Positions 55,330 to 64,000 of a stretch of 64,000 nt of DNA are shown in pieces. Numbering within the stretch: position 1 is the first letter of the stretch; every line of letters starts with the position of its first letter. Made by a program: the position numbers and the translations under genes. The notes beneath the pieces are model-generated. The model worked only from the letters and a program-made list of their open reading frames with translations. It was not told the DNA's origin and made no database searches. Source of the DNA: Vulcanisaeta sp. JCM 16161 (GTDB lineage: Archaea > Thermoproteota > Thermoprotei > Thermoproteales > Thermocladiaceae); NCBI RefSeq assembly GCF_001316285.1, contig NZ_BBDO01000006.1, positions 1-64,000 on the forward strand, given 5' to 3'.

Positions 55330-55783
55330 ATGCCAAGCATTAGATTAACAGAAGAGGAAATTCGATATGTAGCGTTGTTTGAAAAAAATAACTGGAATAA
55401 CACCAAGGGATACGGTAATAGACCCTCAATACAACAGAATAATATTTATAGTTGATAAGAATTTCGCACCACTTGCTGTTGGTAAGAATGGTATTAATAT
55501 TAGGAAACTGAAGGAATTAACGGGTAAGGATGTCGAGGTTGTTGAGTATGGAGAGACTCCGGAGGAACTTATTAAAAACAGCCTTTACCCAGCGAGGGTC
55601 CTCTCAGTTAAAATAACGAAGTTACCCAATAATGGAAGTATAGCCATAGCCACGGTACACAATGAGGACAAGGCAATAGCAATAGGTAGGCAGGGAAGGA
55701 ACATAAATAGAGCCAAGTTATTAGCTAAGCGGTACTTCGATATTGATAAAATAAAGATAGTATCACCAGAACAAAGCCAGTGA
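55330..55783 (+). CDS. nusA: NusA-like transcription factor with two KH domains (frame broken at A7)
   Basis: About 150 aa. The first frame gives MPSIRLTEEEIRYVALFE; then an A7 run at 55382-55388 shifts the frame. With six A it reads LFEKITGITPRDT, followed by LAVGKNGINIRKLKEL (KH GxxG) and AIAIGRQGRNINRAKLLA (second KH). Archaeal NusA has only the KH part. Start ATG 55330 is 5 bases after L30e. Confidence 0.93.
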
Positions 55784-55826
55784 CGTGAGGAAAAAGTAAA
55801 TAAGCACTTAAATCACGGTGATAGCA

Positions 55827-57814
55827 ATGCCCGGTAAAAAAATCACCACTTGGCATGTTTGCTGCCAGGGGATTGAAGGAGAAGAGGAAGAGGTTCAGGT
55901 GGAGCGACACGTACTATAAGAGGAGAATGCTAGGCATAGCCAAGAAGTTTGACCCGTTAGAGGGAGCACCAATGGCTAGGGGGATAGTCCTTGAGAAGGT
56001 CGGCGTGGAGGCAAGGAAACCAAACGCTGCCGTGAGGAAGTGCGTGGCTCCAGACACGTTGATTAATTTAACGCCCAGGGTGGCTACTAAGATAATAAAT
56101 TTGATTGATAAGTGGCATGAGATATCAATAATTCATTTTAATAGGGATTCTAAGTTAATCGAGCCCACGCATCTTATAGATTTTTTTCCATATAGGATCT
56201 GAGGAATTTAAGGAAGACGGTGTTTATGAATTAAAGACACTTTACGGTAGGAGGATAATAGCTAGTGGAGACCATCCTATATATACGAGCAAGGGAGTGG
56301 TGCCGTTAAAGGAGGTTAGGCCTGGTGATTACGTGGCTGTATATCCAAGGGAGCCCATTGAAGCCTACGCCCTCAGTGATGATAGGGTTATACTAACCGA
56401 GGACGATATTAAGAGGGTAGCACCGCCCAATTCTAAGGTTGATGATATAATAAACAAGCTTAAGGGGCTCGGGTTACTGCCACTTAAATATAATAATAGG
56501 AATATTTATAGACTTGCACGACTCGTTGGTCACTTATTTGGTGATGGCTCATTAAGCTATGCCAGGGGTGGCAATGGTTACGAGGGTAAGGTGGCGTTTA
56601 GCGGAGATCCCGCTGACCTTGAGGATATCATTAATGATGTTATTGAGTTGGGGTTTAAGCCATCAAAGGTCAAGGAGTATAATCGTGAGAGTATCGTTAC
56701 TTGGAGCGATGGTCAAGTTCAAGTAATTAGTGGTAAATCATACGTTGTTTTTGTTAATTCAATAACGTTATTCGTACTACTTAAGGCGCTGGGAGTCCCT
56801 GTAGGTGATAAGGCATTACAGGCATATAGAGTCCCTGAGTGGATAATGAAGGCGCCACTGGATGTTAAGGCTGAGTTCTTAGCGGCATACTTTGGTAGTG
56901 AATTAGAAAAACCGCGGGTAGAGAAAAATGGTAAGACGTTCCAGCCATTGTCATTAGTAATCCATAAGGCAGAGAGTTTAGTGGATAATGGTGTTGCCTT
57001 CTTAAACGACATCAGAACACTACTTAATGAATTTGGCATAGAGACAACCCCCATAACTATTAACGAAGGTGTCATTAGGAGAGATGGCATTAAGACCGTT
57101 AGGTTGAAATTCACGATACTCAGCAGGACTGAGAATCTATTAAGGTTCTTTGGAAGAATTGGCTATGCATACAATAGAGAACGTGATTCATTAGCGGTAT
57201 TAGCATATGAGTACTTACGTAGGAAGACCATGATTTGGCAACACTACGTAAGGGCTTATGAATTAACCAAGAAATTATTGGCCGAGGGACATGACTGGCA
57301 CAGCATTATTAAGGCAGTAAGAAGCGCTGGGTATAAGGTTAATAAGGCTACGATTTACAAATGGGTGAGGGGTATTAAGAATGATCATTACGTAGGTAAG
57401 ACCGCTAGAATACCACCATTTGGTAAATGGGTTATTGAGAACACACTGGGACTAGGCAGTTCAGGCCTTGTATGGGATATCGTTACTGAAGTTAAGCCCG
57501 TTGAATGGAATGATAGACTTTGGGATGTAACCACAGAAAGTCCTTACCACAACTTCATTGCTAATGGTTTAGTAACTGGTAACTGTGTCAGGGTCCAAAT
57601 AACTAAGAATGGTAAGGTGGTCACGGCGTTCGTGCCTTGGGATGGTGGGTTGAACATAATAAATGAGCATGATGAGGTAATAATCGAGAGAATAGGCGGA
57701 CCTGAGGGTAGGGCTTATGGAGATCTACCGGGTGTTAGGTTTAGGGTTATAATGGTTAATGGGGTCAGCCTGAAGGCAATATTGCAAGGAAAGAAGCAGA
57801 AACCCGTTAGGTAA
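55827..57814 (+). CDS. rps12: Ribosomal protein S12 (uS12) split by an intein (frame broken)
   Basis: The exteins are 55827-56040 and 57584-57814, together 147 aa, the normal archaeal length. N-extein: [18 protein letters not shown] (needs A6 where the text has A7 at 55836-55842), ending [12 protein letters not shown]-extein: [20 protein letters not shown] to GKKQKPVR. uS12 lies at the ribosomal decoding centre. The intein interrupts exactly after the PNAAVRK motif, before a Cys, so splicing is required to make a functional ribosome. It is last in the rpo-L30e-nusA cluster; no rps7 follows, unlike the usual order. Confidence 0.96.
56041..57583 (+). mobile_element. Intein with LAGLIDADG homing endonuclease in uS12
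   Basis: 514 residues once the T7 at 56181-56187 is read as T6. Starts CVAPDTLI (block A, Cys1), block [13 protein letters not shown] (TxxH-type His), then the endonuclease motifs [11 protein letters not shown] and [10 protein letters not shown], a helix-turn-helix-like region [19 protein letters not shown] with TIYKWVRG, block [21 protein letters not shown] and the end GLVTGN before Cys+1. The penultimate residue is Gly rather than the usual His. The terminal Asn is present. It should splice itself out of S12, and the endonuclease would spread it to empty rps12 alleles. Confidence 0.93.
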
Positions 57815-57844
57815 TTTTTAACTTAGGATTAAGAGATCAGTATA

Positions 57845-58411
57845 TTAACCCTCAGATCCTTGATTATCGTCATTACCCTGATCATCAGATCCTGTGTAAT
57901 TGCCTCCATGCTTCTCCTCATGTTCACCTACGGGCTTTATCGTTATTAATGGCCTATTGATAACGTTAGGTGGTCCCTTGGGATTAGGCTTAACTGTGTA
58001 GTAGACGGTTATTGATACCGTGTAATTACCAGGCATTAAGTAAATGGTATGTTCATCCCTATGTAGGTTAAGAACCACCGTCTGATTGCCTATGGTTACG
58101 ACAACCGTGAAATTACTAAACACATCATCTAAGCCTTCATGGTGAAGCTGAACCTTGAAATATCCGGAGGAATTAACGTATAAATATGCCGTGACTTTAG
58201 CCACGCCGCTCATCCCTGGTGTTAGGTTACCAAGGTTTATGTAGGCAGCAACGGTGCTATATGTTGGGGGTGGCGGTAAGAGTAAGTGGTAGCTTAGGTA
58301 AGCGAGTACGCCATTCATGTTGGCGGCAACGGCCATTCCGCTAAGGCCTGCTAGGAAGGCCAGCGCTATTAGTAACCAGGTCTTCATATTAAAAAGAGGA
58401 ATTGATTGCAA
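57845..58411 (-). CDS. Secreted beta-rich protein with acidic tail
   Basis: 188 aa or, from the better start MKTWLLIALAF, 180 aa. A signal peptide (LLIALAFLAGLSGMAVA) is followed by LGNLTPGMSGVAKVTAYLYV, several NxT/S sequons and a Gly/Asp/Asn-rich acidic C-terminus. The NLTPG plus strand-rich pattern resembles camelysin/TasA-type fibre subunits, which in Pyrobaculum form bundling pili (AbpA), but this is only a resemblance. The frame is intact. Confidence 0.55.
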   Translation of the reverse strand: MQSIPLFNMKTWLLIALAFLAGLSGMAVAANMNGVLAYLSYHLLLPPPPTYSTVAAYINLGNLTPGMSGVAKVTAYLYVNSSGYFKVQLHHEGLDDVFSNFTVVVTIGNQTVVLNLHRDEHTIYLMPGNYTVSITVYYTVKPNPKGPPNVINRPLITIKPVGEHEEKHGGNYTGSDDQGNDDNQGSEG

Positions 58412-58464
58412 TTTAATAAAGGTTGCGCAATATAAGTATTTAAAGAGTCCTGCTATAATTGTTT

Positions 58465-58517
58465 GAGTGATGTTAAGGTTTCCGGGCTGATATTGATGAG
58501 ATCACCCCTTACTGAGG
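58465..58517 (+). ncRNA. C/D box guide RNA candidate
   Basis: C box GTGATGT (58467-58473), 13-nt spacer, D' CTGA (58487-58490), 3-nt gap, C' TTGATGA (58493-58499), 12-nt spacer, D CTGA (58512-58515). Both D boxes are exact, the D'-C' gap is the archaeal 3-5 nt, and a TATA-like TATTTAAA lies at 58437-58444. Two 12-13-nt guides would direct 2'-O-methylation of rRNA or tRNA; targets cannot be named here. It overlaps the 3' end of the macro-domain gene on the other strand. Confidence 0.62.
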
Positions 58518-59071
58518 TTTGAATTCTTTCAGTTCATCACTAAATACCCTACTAAATACGTTAAATGCCTCATCACCATAGAGACAAATGATTATCCTCT
58601 TAACACTCCTAAGGTTTGAAGCCTCCCTCTTGATCGCACGTGCCATTATCCTCGCCGCATCCTCATACGGACATCCAAATATACCTGTACTAATTGCTGG
58701 GAAGGCAATGCTCGTTAGGTTAAGTTCCTCAGCCTTCCTAAGGGAGTTTGTGACCGCGTCATCAAGCTTCTCAATGGGTTCAATACCACATCTAGGACCA
58801 ACGGCGTGTATAACGTACTTAGCTTCAACCTACCCGCACTGGTCACAGCAACTCCGCCCACAGGAACTGGACCATACTTCCTAACCCACTCCCTGGACTC
58901 CTCCTGAATAACCCAACCGCCCTTCCTAACGATGGCTCCGGCAACACCGCCGCCATGTTCGAGATACGAATTAGCGGCATTAACAATAGCGTCAGCCTCA
59001 ATTTCTGTTATATCGCCCTTAATCAACTCCACAGTGACTTCATTAGGGAACCTGAAACTGGGCATATACAA
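58509..59071 (-). CDS. Macro-domain (ADP-ribose-binding) protein (frame broken)
   Basis: About 187 aa. [20 protein letters not shown], then [18 protein letters not shown] (ADP-ribose loop), then [12 protein letters not shown]. After an indel near 58825 the other frame gives the second half ending [16 protein letters not shown] and the stop at 58509-58511. It binds or hydrolyses ADP-ribose derivatives such as O-acetyl-ADP-ribose or ADP-ribosylated proteins. Confidence 0.9.
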
Positions 59072-59120
59072 TATTTAGTTTAATAAGGCGTCCTTATATG
59101 CATTAAAGTGTAAACTTATA

Positions 59121-59153
59121 ACTGGCTACCTACAGTAACTGTAGGTAGCCAGT
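59121..59153. promoter_or_regulatory. Perfect 15-bp palindrome overlapping the ATPase promoter and start codon
   Basis: Arms ACTGGCTACCTACAG (59121-59135) and CTGTAGGTAGCCAGT (59139-59153) are exact reverse complements around TAA. A TATA box (ACTTATA, 59114-59120) abuts the left arm, so the palindrome covers the expected transcription start and the GTG at 59152. This is the layout of an operator, probably for repression. Confidence 0.65.
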
Positions 59154-60229
59154 GCTCTTTGATCCAAAGCCTAAGGAAAGAAGAGAGGATTTGTTTGATC
59201 GAGATGATGAATTGAACAAGCTTAGGACCGGGCTTGGTTATCCAATCACTTTATTGCTTGGCATAAGGAGGAGTGGTAAGTCGTCATTAGTTAAGGTGCT
59301 TATGAGTGAGGAGAAAGACGCAATATGGATATACCTTGACCTGAGGAAGTATGAGGGCTATACGTACATAACCTATAGGCATCTATTGAACGAATTCGAG
59401 AGGGCATTAAATACTTGGCCGAGATTCCTGAGGGAATTACTGCGTGGAATTCGTGGGGTGATTATTTCGGGGTCTGGGTTCGAGATTAGATTAAGTTGGG
59501 GTAAAGATAGAGTTGAGCTTGCTGATTTATTTGATAGGTTGTCTAGCATTAGTGAGCGTGAAGGCCGTAGAATCGTAATTGTGTTTGATGAATCCCAGGA
59601 ACTTAGGAAGCTGAAGGGATTTAATATATTGTATTCACTTGCCTATGCTTACGATAATCTTAAATTGAGCTTCATATTTACTGGGTCTCAAATCGGCATG
59701 GTTTATAGATTTTTAAGACTTAAGGATCCAGGTTCGCCATTGTTTGGGAGAGCAATGTTTGAAGTTCGCGTAAATCCATTTACGAGAGAGCAATCGATTG
59801 AGTTCCTTAAGACCGGGTTTAGGGAGGTTGGTATTTCCGTAAGTAATAGCGTAATTGAAAGTGCATATGATGAGCTGGGTGGTATACCTGGTTGGTTAAC
59901 GTACTACGGCTTTAATTACCTGCAATTCGGCAATCATGAGGAGGCGATAAAGAGGACGCTAGAGTATGCAGTGCAGCTTGTTAGGCAGGAATTTGAGAAC
60001 TTCCTTAGGGGTAGGGAGGAGCTAGAGAACGTTATTACGCCATAATGGTCTATGCAAGAACGGATGTAGGTGGAGCGATGTTAAGAGAATGCTAGAGGCT
60101 AGGGAGGGCTATCGCATCGATGATAAGAAAGTGACAGAGTTATTACAAAACCTGGTGGATTCATCATTTCTGGTTAAGGATGGTGACATCTATAAGCCAA
60201 GTGACCCATTGATAACTAGGGCATTCTAA
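59152..60229 (+). CDS. Archaeal ATPase (PF01637-type; frame broken)
   Basis: About 359 aa. Starts at GTG 59152 inside the palindrome. FDRDDELNKLRTGL, Walker A GIRRSGKS (residues 37-44), Walker B RIVIVFDESQEL, sensor region FIFTGSQIGMV and GIPGWLTYYGF, all typical of archaeal STAND ATPases. An indel near 60040 hides a winged-helix end (SDVKRMLEAREGYRIDDKKV) finishing at 60227-60229. Cellular role unknown for this family; some have DNA-binding tails. Confidence 0.85.
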
Positions 60230-60236
60230 ATGCAAT

Positions 60237-61487
60237 TCATCCAAATAGAGGTACCTTAGTACGCTTCGGCGGCTTGGGTACGGCAATCCATAAGGCACCT
60301 GATATAAATGCCAGTATAAGCACTATTAGCAATGCGTGTTCAAGGGCGCCGACTTCGCCGTAAATCGGCACGTAATATTGCGCGAGCAAACCCGTTATTA
60401 ATGATCCAAGCACATTACCGCCGGTAACAGCGCCATTCCAAACAATCGATGTTGCCCAACTAACCTGCTCCCTTGGGAATAAGTCGCCGAGGACAGCCAT
60501 TATTAGTGGGAAGTTGCTTAATACGAAGAGTATGGCGAAGAATGCGAAGATCAAGTTACCCGTGTATATGAAGGCTATGAATAGTATGGCAAAGGCGAAT
60601 GTTGAGAAGGAGGCCATGAACCTCCTACCAACCCTATCACTTAACCAGCCGAGTATTGGTTGACCTATTATGGCTGAGGCAAGCAATATCGATAGGACCT
60701 CACCGTAGGTTATACTAAGTTTTATGCCAAGCACCTTATTTATGTATATGCCAAGGAATGTCTGTATACCCTGCCCAGCGGTATTCCTAAGCAATGTTAT
60801 TAAGAATAGTAATATTATTAGCATTATTGATGCCTTAAGGGACCTGGAATTACTAGGTGGGTCTCTCCCGCCGTCCTTTCTTTCGTAAGCCTTAATATCG
60901 AATTTGTAAATACCATATAATAATACTACGAGACCCACAATAAAGGTTGTCAGGCGAGTAGCCATAAGTTATAAACGGCACTTACAGTACCTGCAAACAC
61001 AAGTATTGACCCAATTAATGGGTATAGCGTCCTACCAAGACTCCCAAATGCGCCATTTATGCCCAGGCAGAGCCGGCGGTTCCACCATAGGTGGCCGATA
61101 ATAATGCACTACCTATTGGGTGATAGTAGCGGCGCCTACACCGGCTATAACAACGCCTATATACACGAGGTATAGATTATGTATCAAGAAGCCTATTGCC
61201 GATAGCCCGATGGCGAATGCCCATAGGAACATGCCTAATGCCATGGCCCTCATGTGGCCACCAAGCCACTTAATGCTAAGAGGTACCAATGGACTCGCTA
61301 TTGCTGATACTGCGGCATAGAGTGCTGATAATAATCCAATTATTGCATAGTTAATGCCCATTTGATTTAGGACAGGAAGTATTATGCCAGGTATTAGCCA
61401 CATGTTTCCATCATTAATGAAGTGCCCTATTGATGTTAATCCAAGTATTGTCAACCTATCTCTGCCCTTCTCTCCTTGGATCATCAA
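60237..61487 (-). CDS. MFS transporter (frame broken)
   Basis: About 415 aa from 61113-61487, a middle in other frames (GINGAFGSLGRTLYPLIGS) and 60237-60965. Twelve-helix layout; the MFS motif GWLSDRVGRRFMAS is visible in the second half. The start MMIQGEKGRDRLTILGLTS is plausible. The substrate is unknown, though the fosmidomycin-resistance-like opening (GHFINDGNMWLIPGI) suggests a drug or metabolite exporter. Confidence 0.8.
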
Positions 61488-61591
61488 CGTTAGGGCTACC
61501 CTAATCCTTATTTAAACCAATCGCGTCTAGCGAGAATTCATGAAACGGGTAATGAACCACTAACAGGCGCGTAATGCACATAAATTAATCA

Positions 61592-61938
61592 ATGCAGTGG
61601 AACACGATGGCGAAGGTAGTCTTCCTAATAATGAGTGATGACGTTAAGATGGATCTAGCACTAACGATGGCCGCAAATACGGTCGATACGAATAGGTATG
61701 AGGACTTCAAGGTTATCTTTTGGGGCCCTGCCCAGGAAAGGCTTCTGAGACTTGAGGGTCCTGCTAAGGATAATTTTGAGAAGTTGTTAAGGCTGGTGCA
61801 ATTGATAGTGCATGCATTAATTATGCGAGGAATAAGGGAATAGACCAGCAGCTAACTAAGATGGGCATTAAATTGCACCCTGCCGGTGATAGGGTGGCGT
61901 ATTACATAAACAATGGGTATCAGGTATTGGTATTTTAA
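61592..61938 (+). CDS. DsrE/DsrF-like small protein (frame broken)
   Basis: About 110 aa; the start is probably ATG 61607 (MAKVVFLIMSDDVKM). KVVFLIMSDDVKMDLALTMA and YEDFKVIFWGPAQERL are typical of the DsrE fold. After an indel near 61795 the other frame reads GAIDSACINYARNKGIDQQL (possible active Cys) and ends QVLVF at 61936-61938. A sulfur-relay role is inferred from the family. Confidence 0.8.
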
Positions 61939-61962
61939 GTTAAGTATATACTGAGGTTTCAA

Positions 61963-62190
61963 TTAAACCCTCCTTAATTTCTCGATGTTCTCTAGATTTA
62001 TTGCACCAAGCCTATTGCCACTCTGATCATATGCATAGACCTTATTATCCTCCTCATCACGCACAAGCTTATGCTTACCACTGCATATTGGGTATGTATC
62101 ACTCAAACCACACATGCATATCCACACTGACTCACCACTTGATGTTTTATATTCGTAGGGTCCCTTTGCTGTGTGAAGTATTATACTCAC
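61963..62190 (-). CDS. CDGSH-type iron-sulfur protein
   Basis: 75 aa, intact. The 2Fe-2S motif is CMCGLSDTYPICSGKH, with three Cys and one His in the exact CDGSH spacing (Asp of CDGSH replaced by Ser). It is a small cytosolic redox or cluster-transfer protein. It is convergent with the DsrE-like gene, which may share a sulfur or redox theme. Confidence 0.93.
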   Translation of the reverse strand: MSIILHTAKGPYEYKTSSGESVWICMCGLSDTYPICSGKHKLVRDEEDNKVYAYDQSGNRLGAINLENIEKLRRV

Positions 62191-62307
62191 GAAATTCGTA
62201 CTGGGTAGTGCGCCATTAAAAGGGTTGTTACTAAGTTCGGGAATAATGATGAATTATTATTGATATAAAATAACCAATTCTTTACCAATTATTAACGAAT
62301 ACAATGC

Positions 62308-63262
62308 TTACTTAATCAAGTAATTCTCAAGATTAGGCAATTCCAATGGGGTTAGGTACTGAATTCTTAGTGCGGCGACCCTATTGCCTAGGTTACATGA
62401 ATCTTCAGGCTTAGACCTCGTAATATACCAGCTATGTAGCTGCGTTAAATGCATCACCAGCGCCTATTGTAGTCACCACATTACCCACATTATGAGCTTG
62501 GCAATGCCTAATTAAGTCATTATGCACTAAAACGGCACCCTTACTACCCAACTTTACTACAGCAATAGCGTCAGAACCATGCATAGCGCTAACAAGCCCC
62601 GTTATATCACCAAATAACCTTCTCATCTCCTCCTCATTCATAAAGACAGTATTTACTGATTTAATTAGATCAATTATGAGGTCTTCATTGTTAATGGAGG
62701 GTCCCGTATCGAGGAAAACAGGTATTGGGCGTTCATGGGCGATTCTGGCGACTTCCACGAATGCATTAATAATGTTCCTCGTAAATGCTGCGTAAAAACC
62801 ATTGATAAAAATGGTTCTTGAGACCCTAATAATATTCTCATTAATATCGCTGATTGTTAAGTCCTTACCCACTCCTAGGTAGCCCACGAATGCGTGCCCG
62901 CCAGTACCAATAATGTTATTGGATATTGTTGTGAAACCATGCACCCTTTTCATGAATCCTGTATACACACCATTATTACTAAGGTAATTAATGAGTATGT
63001 CTGAGAAGGGGTCATCACCAACCCTATCAATAACAGCGACTTTAAGACCGAGTTTACGCGCAACCAAGGCCGTTGTGCATGCACCACCTGGTGATAACGC
63101 GATTATATCGGATACAGAAACGTCACCAGCCCTAATTGGTAATTCCCTAACCCTATAATAAATATCCAAAACACAGTCAGAGATTATTACTAGATCAAAT
63201 TTATCCTCATTACTTCTCATGTTCCCACGCACTAATGCTAATTCCCTTACCAGTCTCAACAC
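62308..63262 (-). CDS. PfkB-family carbohydrate kinase (frame broken at end)
   Basis: About 303 aa from the probable start MRSNEDKFDLVIISDC (63220). LSPGGACTTALVARKLG (first signature), DRVGDDPFSDIL, FLDTGPSIN, VKLGSKGAVLV and TIGAGDAFNAA (second signature, catalytic Asp). Two indels near 62455 and 62420 hide the end (YIAGILRGL, then NLGNRVAALRIQYL). It phosphorylates a sugar or sugar acid; adjacent to a sugar-porter-like transporter, overlapping its end. Confidence 0.88.
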
Positions 63263-64000
63263 CGATTAAGTACCAGACGAGGGAAGCTACGAAACCAACA
63301 CCGAATATCGTAACCGCCAATGCTAGATACAAACTCACTGGCAGGTAAGACGACAGGAATATCACTGGTATCGAACCACCCAACGACATAACCCTAACAG
63401 CCGCAGTGTAGGAACCCCTGCGCCTCGTAATCCAATACTCAGATTTTAGCGTATCTTCAGTTAGGAAATACATATTTACGAGTATTGAGAATAATATGAA
63501 GAGCACCCAGAAGATGTATTGGTCATTTACGAGACCACTAATTAGCGATAGTATAAGTACTGAGGTAACTAGGGATCCTAACGATGAAATGAGTAACAGT
63601 AATTTCCTGCTAGTCCTGTCAGCGAACATACTTACTGGTATTCCAGAGATGAAGGATGCTGCCGAGAAGGCGAAGATAAGCCAATTAGTGAGACTGGGGA
63701 AGTAGTAGGGCCCGAAGGTTAACACCATTAATGTGAAACCAGCAGTATATGACCAACCGATTAAGCCCCCAATCACTACCCTAACTGGTAATGGTGGTAA
63801 CCTTATGGATGTTCGATTACCCTCCTCTAAATTAAGCCCCTGATCCTCAGCAATTGGTCTCCTAGCCTGAGCCAGTATGGTGATTCGGGAATTAATGACC
63901 TAAGTAGGTAAAGCACTGGGATTATTACGAGTATTGTCAATCCAAGCGCAAGTTTTTGAAGCGTCACTGACGTTATGTTGGCCAGGGCCAAGGCCGCGGC
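63210..64000 (-). CDS. Sugar-porter-like MFS transporter, 3' part (5' end outside window; frame broken)
   Basis: The window holds the last seven or so helices. RSLIPESPYWL near 63890 is the sugar-porter PESPRWL motif, followed after an indel near 63850 by LPPLPVRVVIGGLIGWSYT and MFADRTSRKLLLLISSLGS (MFS loop). Ends AWEHEK at 63210, where the PfkB kinase starts. Together the pair looks like a sugar-uptake and phosphorylation operon. Confidence 0.8.

Overview
The window is archaeal and looks like the order Thermoproteales, closest in style to Vulcanisaeta or Caldivirga. The evidence is a crenactin gene with its arcadin neighbours, a PaREP2b-type protein, a tRNA-Phe whose only intron lies in the T arm, split RNA polymerase A'/A'' genes, a thermosome, Alba, short A/T-rich TATA promoters placed for leaderless transcripts, and moderate GC. 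The genus is inference; the family calls rest on visible motifs. A caveat governs the whole annotation: about 40 of the 66 protein genes change reading frame at least once, including essential ones (rpoB, rpoA1, rpoH, thermosome, argS, rps12, alba). Most breaks I could resolve are one base lost from a short G, C or T run, or one base too many in an A7 or T7 run. I read these as assembly or base-calling indels and give full gene spans across them. Layout: 1-13 kb holds secreted or membrane proteins of unknown role, a PaREP2b gene ending inside tRNA-Phe on the other strand, a queuosine-precursor transporter, a hendecad coiled-coil protein, a 5-formyltetrahydrofolate cyclo-ligase family protein, an archaeal ATPase, two tandem DUF973 membrane proteins and an MFS transporter. 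13-18 kb holds a DUF3782-type protein, an orphan hydantoinase-B-type gene, a HEPN-MNT toxin-antitoxin pair and a large surface protein. 18.3-23.3 kb is a three-gene cassette of a giant AAA ATPase, an unknown protein and a NurA-type nuclease, a candidate for an undescribed DNA-processing or defence system. 23.5-29 kb has an unknown cysteine-rich plus membrane protein pair, a DUF99 protein, two more copies of the surface protein and a KDG/dihydrodipicolinate-type aldolase. 29.2-34.2 kb, on the minus strand, is an actin-type cytoskeleton (Arcade) cluster reading arcadin-1-like, crenactin, arcadin-2-like, arcadin-3-like and a Rad50-like arcadin-4, with a perfect 12-bp inverted repeat just after crenactin. 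A small GTPase plus roadblock pair and Alba lie beside it. 36-47 kb is housekeeping: rpoK, thermosome, signal peptidase, N-terminal acetyltransferase, phosphoglycerate mutase, CutA, aldo/keto reductase, thiE, MscS, YchF and argS. 47.2-57.8 kb is the classic transcription/translation cluster rpoH, rpoB, rpoA1, rpoA2, rpl30e, nusA, rps12; rps12 carries a 514-residue intein with a LAGLIDADG endonuclease exactly at the conserved PNxAxRK/C site of the decoding loop. 58-64 kb holds a secreted protein, a macro-domain protein, an archaeal ATPase behind a perfect 15-bp palindrome, an MFS transporter, DsrE and CDGSH proteins, and a PfkB kinase coupled to a sugar-porter-like transporter cut by the window edge. 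Three intergenic stretches have the layout of C/D box guide RNAs; the one at 58.47 kb is the most convincing.
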